Positions 5,987 through 6,542 of a DNA stretch of 6,542 nucleotides are shown in pieces. The notes beneath the pieces are model-generated. The model saw nothing but the letters and a program-made list of their open reading frames with translations. It did no database searches and was not told the origin of the DNA. Numbering within the stretch: the first letter of the stretch is position 1; the number at the start of each line of letters is the position of its first letter. Position numbers and translations under genes: made by a program. The DNA lies in contig JACUTN010000048.1 of the NCBI GenBank assembly GCA_014859805.1, forward strand, positions 1-6,542, written 5' to 3'. The stretch comes from Candidatus Bathyarchaeota archaeon. Its GTDB lineage: Archaea > Thermoproteota > Bathyarchaeia > Bathyarchaeales > Bathycorpusculaceae.

Positions 5987-6542
5987 ATGAGCAAAAAACT
6001 GTTGCTTCACGAAGAAGACAAAAAACAAAAAGTTAAAGAAATCATGATAGTCAAGGATCCGCAAAAACTGAAGATGATCTTGAACAAGCTTAGTTGGAAA
6101 ATTTTAGTCATGCTCTCTCAAAAGGAAATGTATCCAATGGAAATAGCCAAAAAGCTGGGTATCCATGAGCAGAAAGTATACTATCACATAAGGAAGCTGG
6201 CAAAGGCTGGAGCCATAGCTGTCACCAGAGAAGAAGAGAAGAAGGGGGCAACAGCAAAATACTATAAGGCGGTTTCGCCAGCGTTTGGAATAGAGCTTCC
6301 ACTAGGATATAAAACGATACAGCGGCTTTCGCTTCTAAGCATGGATAAACAAATACAGAAATTCTTCAAAGAATTCATAAAGAAAGATGGCACATTTGAA
6401 GGAAAAATAGTTGTGGGCAGCCCAACACCTCACGGACCATTCAAAACAAGCGCAAGAGATGGTCATTACGCGTCTTATTTAACATTTTTTTTGGGACAGT
6501 TCGCCAAAATGCCTGAGGAATTCGCAATAAAGCTTGATGTTG
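5987..6542 (+). CDS. ArsR-like winged-helix transcriptional regulator, partial (3' end outside window)
   Basis: The frame is open from the ATG at 5987 to the window edge, giving 185 codons without a stop. After a charged, Lys-rich N-terminus, residues 34-98 form a winged helix-turn-helix. KLSWKILVMLSQ is the first helix, MEIAKKLGI with HEQKVYYHIRKLAKAGAI forms the turn and recognition helix, and a basic wing leads into KYYKAVSPAFG. This layout matches ArsR-type archaeal DNA-binding proteins. A separate C-terminal region starts near residue 138: GKIVVGSPTPHGP, then ARDGHYASYL and FFLGQF. It is rich in Gly, His and Asp and may be a ligand-sensing domain; I do not recognise its ligand. The start is secure because an in-frame TGA lies at 5978-5980 and this is the next ATG. 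No ribosome binding site is present, suggesting a nearly leaderless mRNA. Its position opposite metF suggests that it regulates that operon, itself, or both; this is inference. Confidence 0.82.
   Translation, partial: MSKKLLLHEEDKKQKVKEIMIVKDPQKLKMILNKLSWKILVMLSQKEMYPMEIAKKLGIHEQKVYYHIRKLAKAGAIAVTREEEKKGATAKYYKAVSPAFGIELPLGYKTIQRLSLLSMDKQIQKFFKEFIKKDGTFEGKIVVGSPTPHGPFKTSARDGHYASYLTFFLGQFAKMPEEFAIKLDV

Noticed and set aside
5971..6036. Earlier ATGs (5971 and 5977) as starts for the regulator.
   Set aside because: They are in another frame that stops at TAA near 6034; the regulator frame itself has a TGA at 5978-5980, so ATG 5987 is the first possible ATG start.
1..6542. Insertion sequences, CRISPR arrays, tRNA or rRNA genes, defence islands.
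   Set aside because: No transposase-like frame, no regularly spaced repeats longer than about ten bases, and no tRNA or rRNA signatures were seen on either strand; nearly all the space is taken by metabolic genes.

Overview
This 6.5 kb window looks like archaeal chromosomal DNA, most likely from an uncultured TACK-type lineage (Bathyarchaeia-like is my best guess, from overall impression only). The reasons are AT-rich TATA-like elements at archaeal spacing upstream of the outer genes, very short leaders, GAGGT/GAGGAG ribosome binding sites on internal genes, a methionine synthase split into two genes, and a winged-helix regulator of archaeal style. I see no mobile elements, tRNA, rRNA or CRISPR array.

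Layout: positions 1-5878 are read on the minus strand and 5987-6542 on the plus strand. In order of minus-strand transcription: (1) a three-gene methionine operon (5878 to 2859) encoding a MetF-type 5,10-methylene-tetrahydropterin reductase, a MetE N-terminal-half-like protein and a MetE catalytic-half protein, joined by TAAATG and TAATG junctions; (2) a 194 bp gap with two TATA candidates and several small AT-rich repeats; (3) a full-length glucosamine-6-phosphate synthase, glmS (2664 to 835); (4) after 84 bp, a protein-L-isoaspartate O-methyltransferase (pcm) whose reading frame is broken into a 70-codon N-terminal piece and a 162-codon C-terminal piece (750 to 42). On the plus strand, facing away from the methionine operon across a 108 bp divergent promoter region, is the start of an ArsR-like regulator that runs off the window end.

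The methionine operon forms a short pathway: MetF makes the methyl-pterin, and the two MetE-like proteins probably act as a split cobalamin-independent methionine synthase that methylates homocysteine. The divergent regulator is a natural candidate to control it. GlmS feeds amino-sugar synthesis (surface glycans, N-glycans), and Pcm repairs damaged aspartyl residues; neither has an obvious link to methionine beyond Pcm using S-adenosylmethionine.

The points most worth a second look are the broken pcm frame (an apparent 31-nt excess exactly at the SAPH motif), the tightly coupled MetF plus split-MetE cassette with its divergent regulator, and the repeat-bearing region upstream of glmS. I do not see clear evidence of a wholly new system here.
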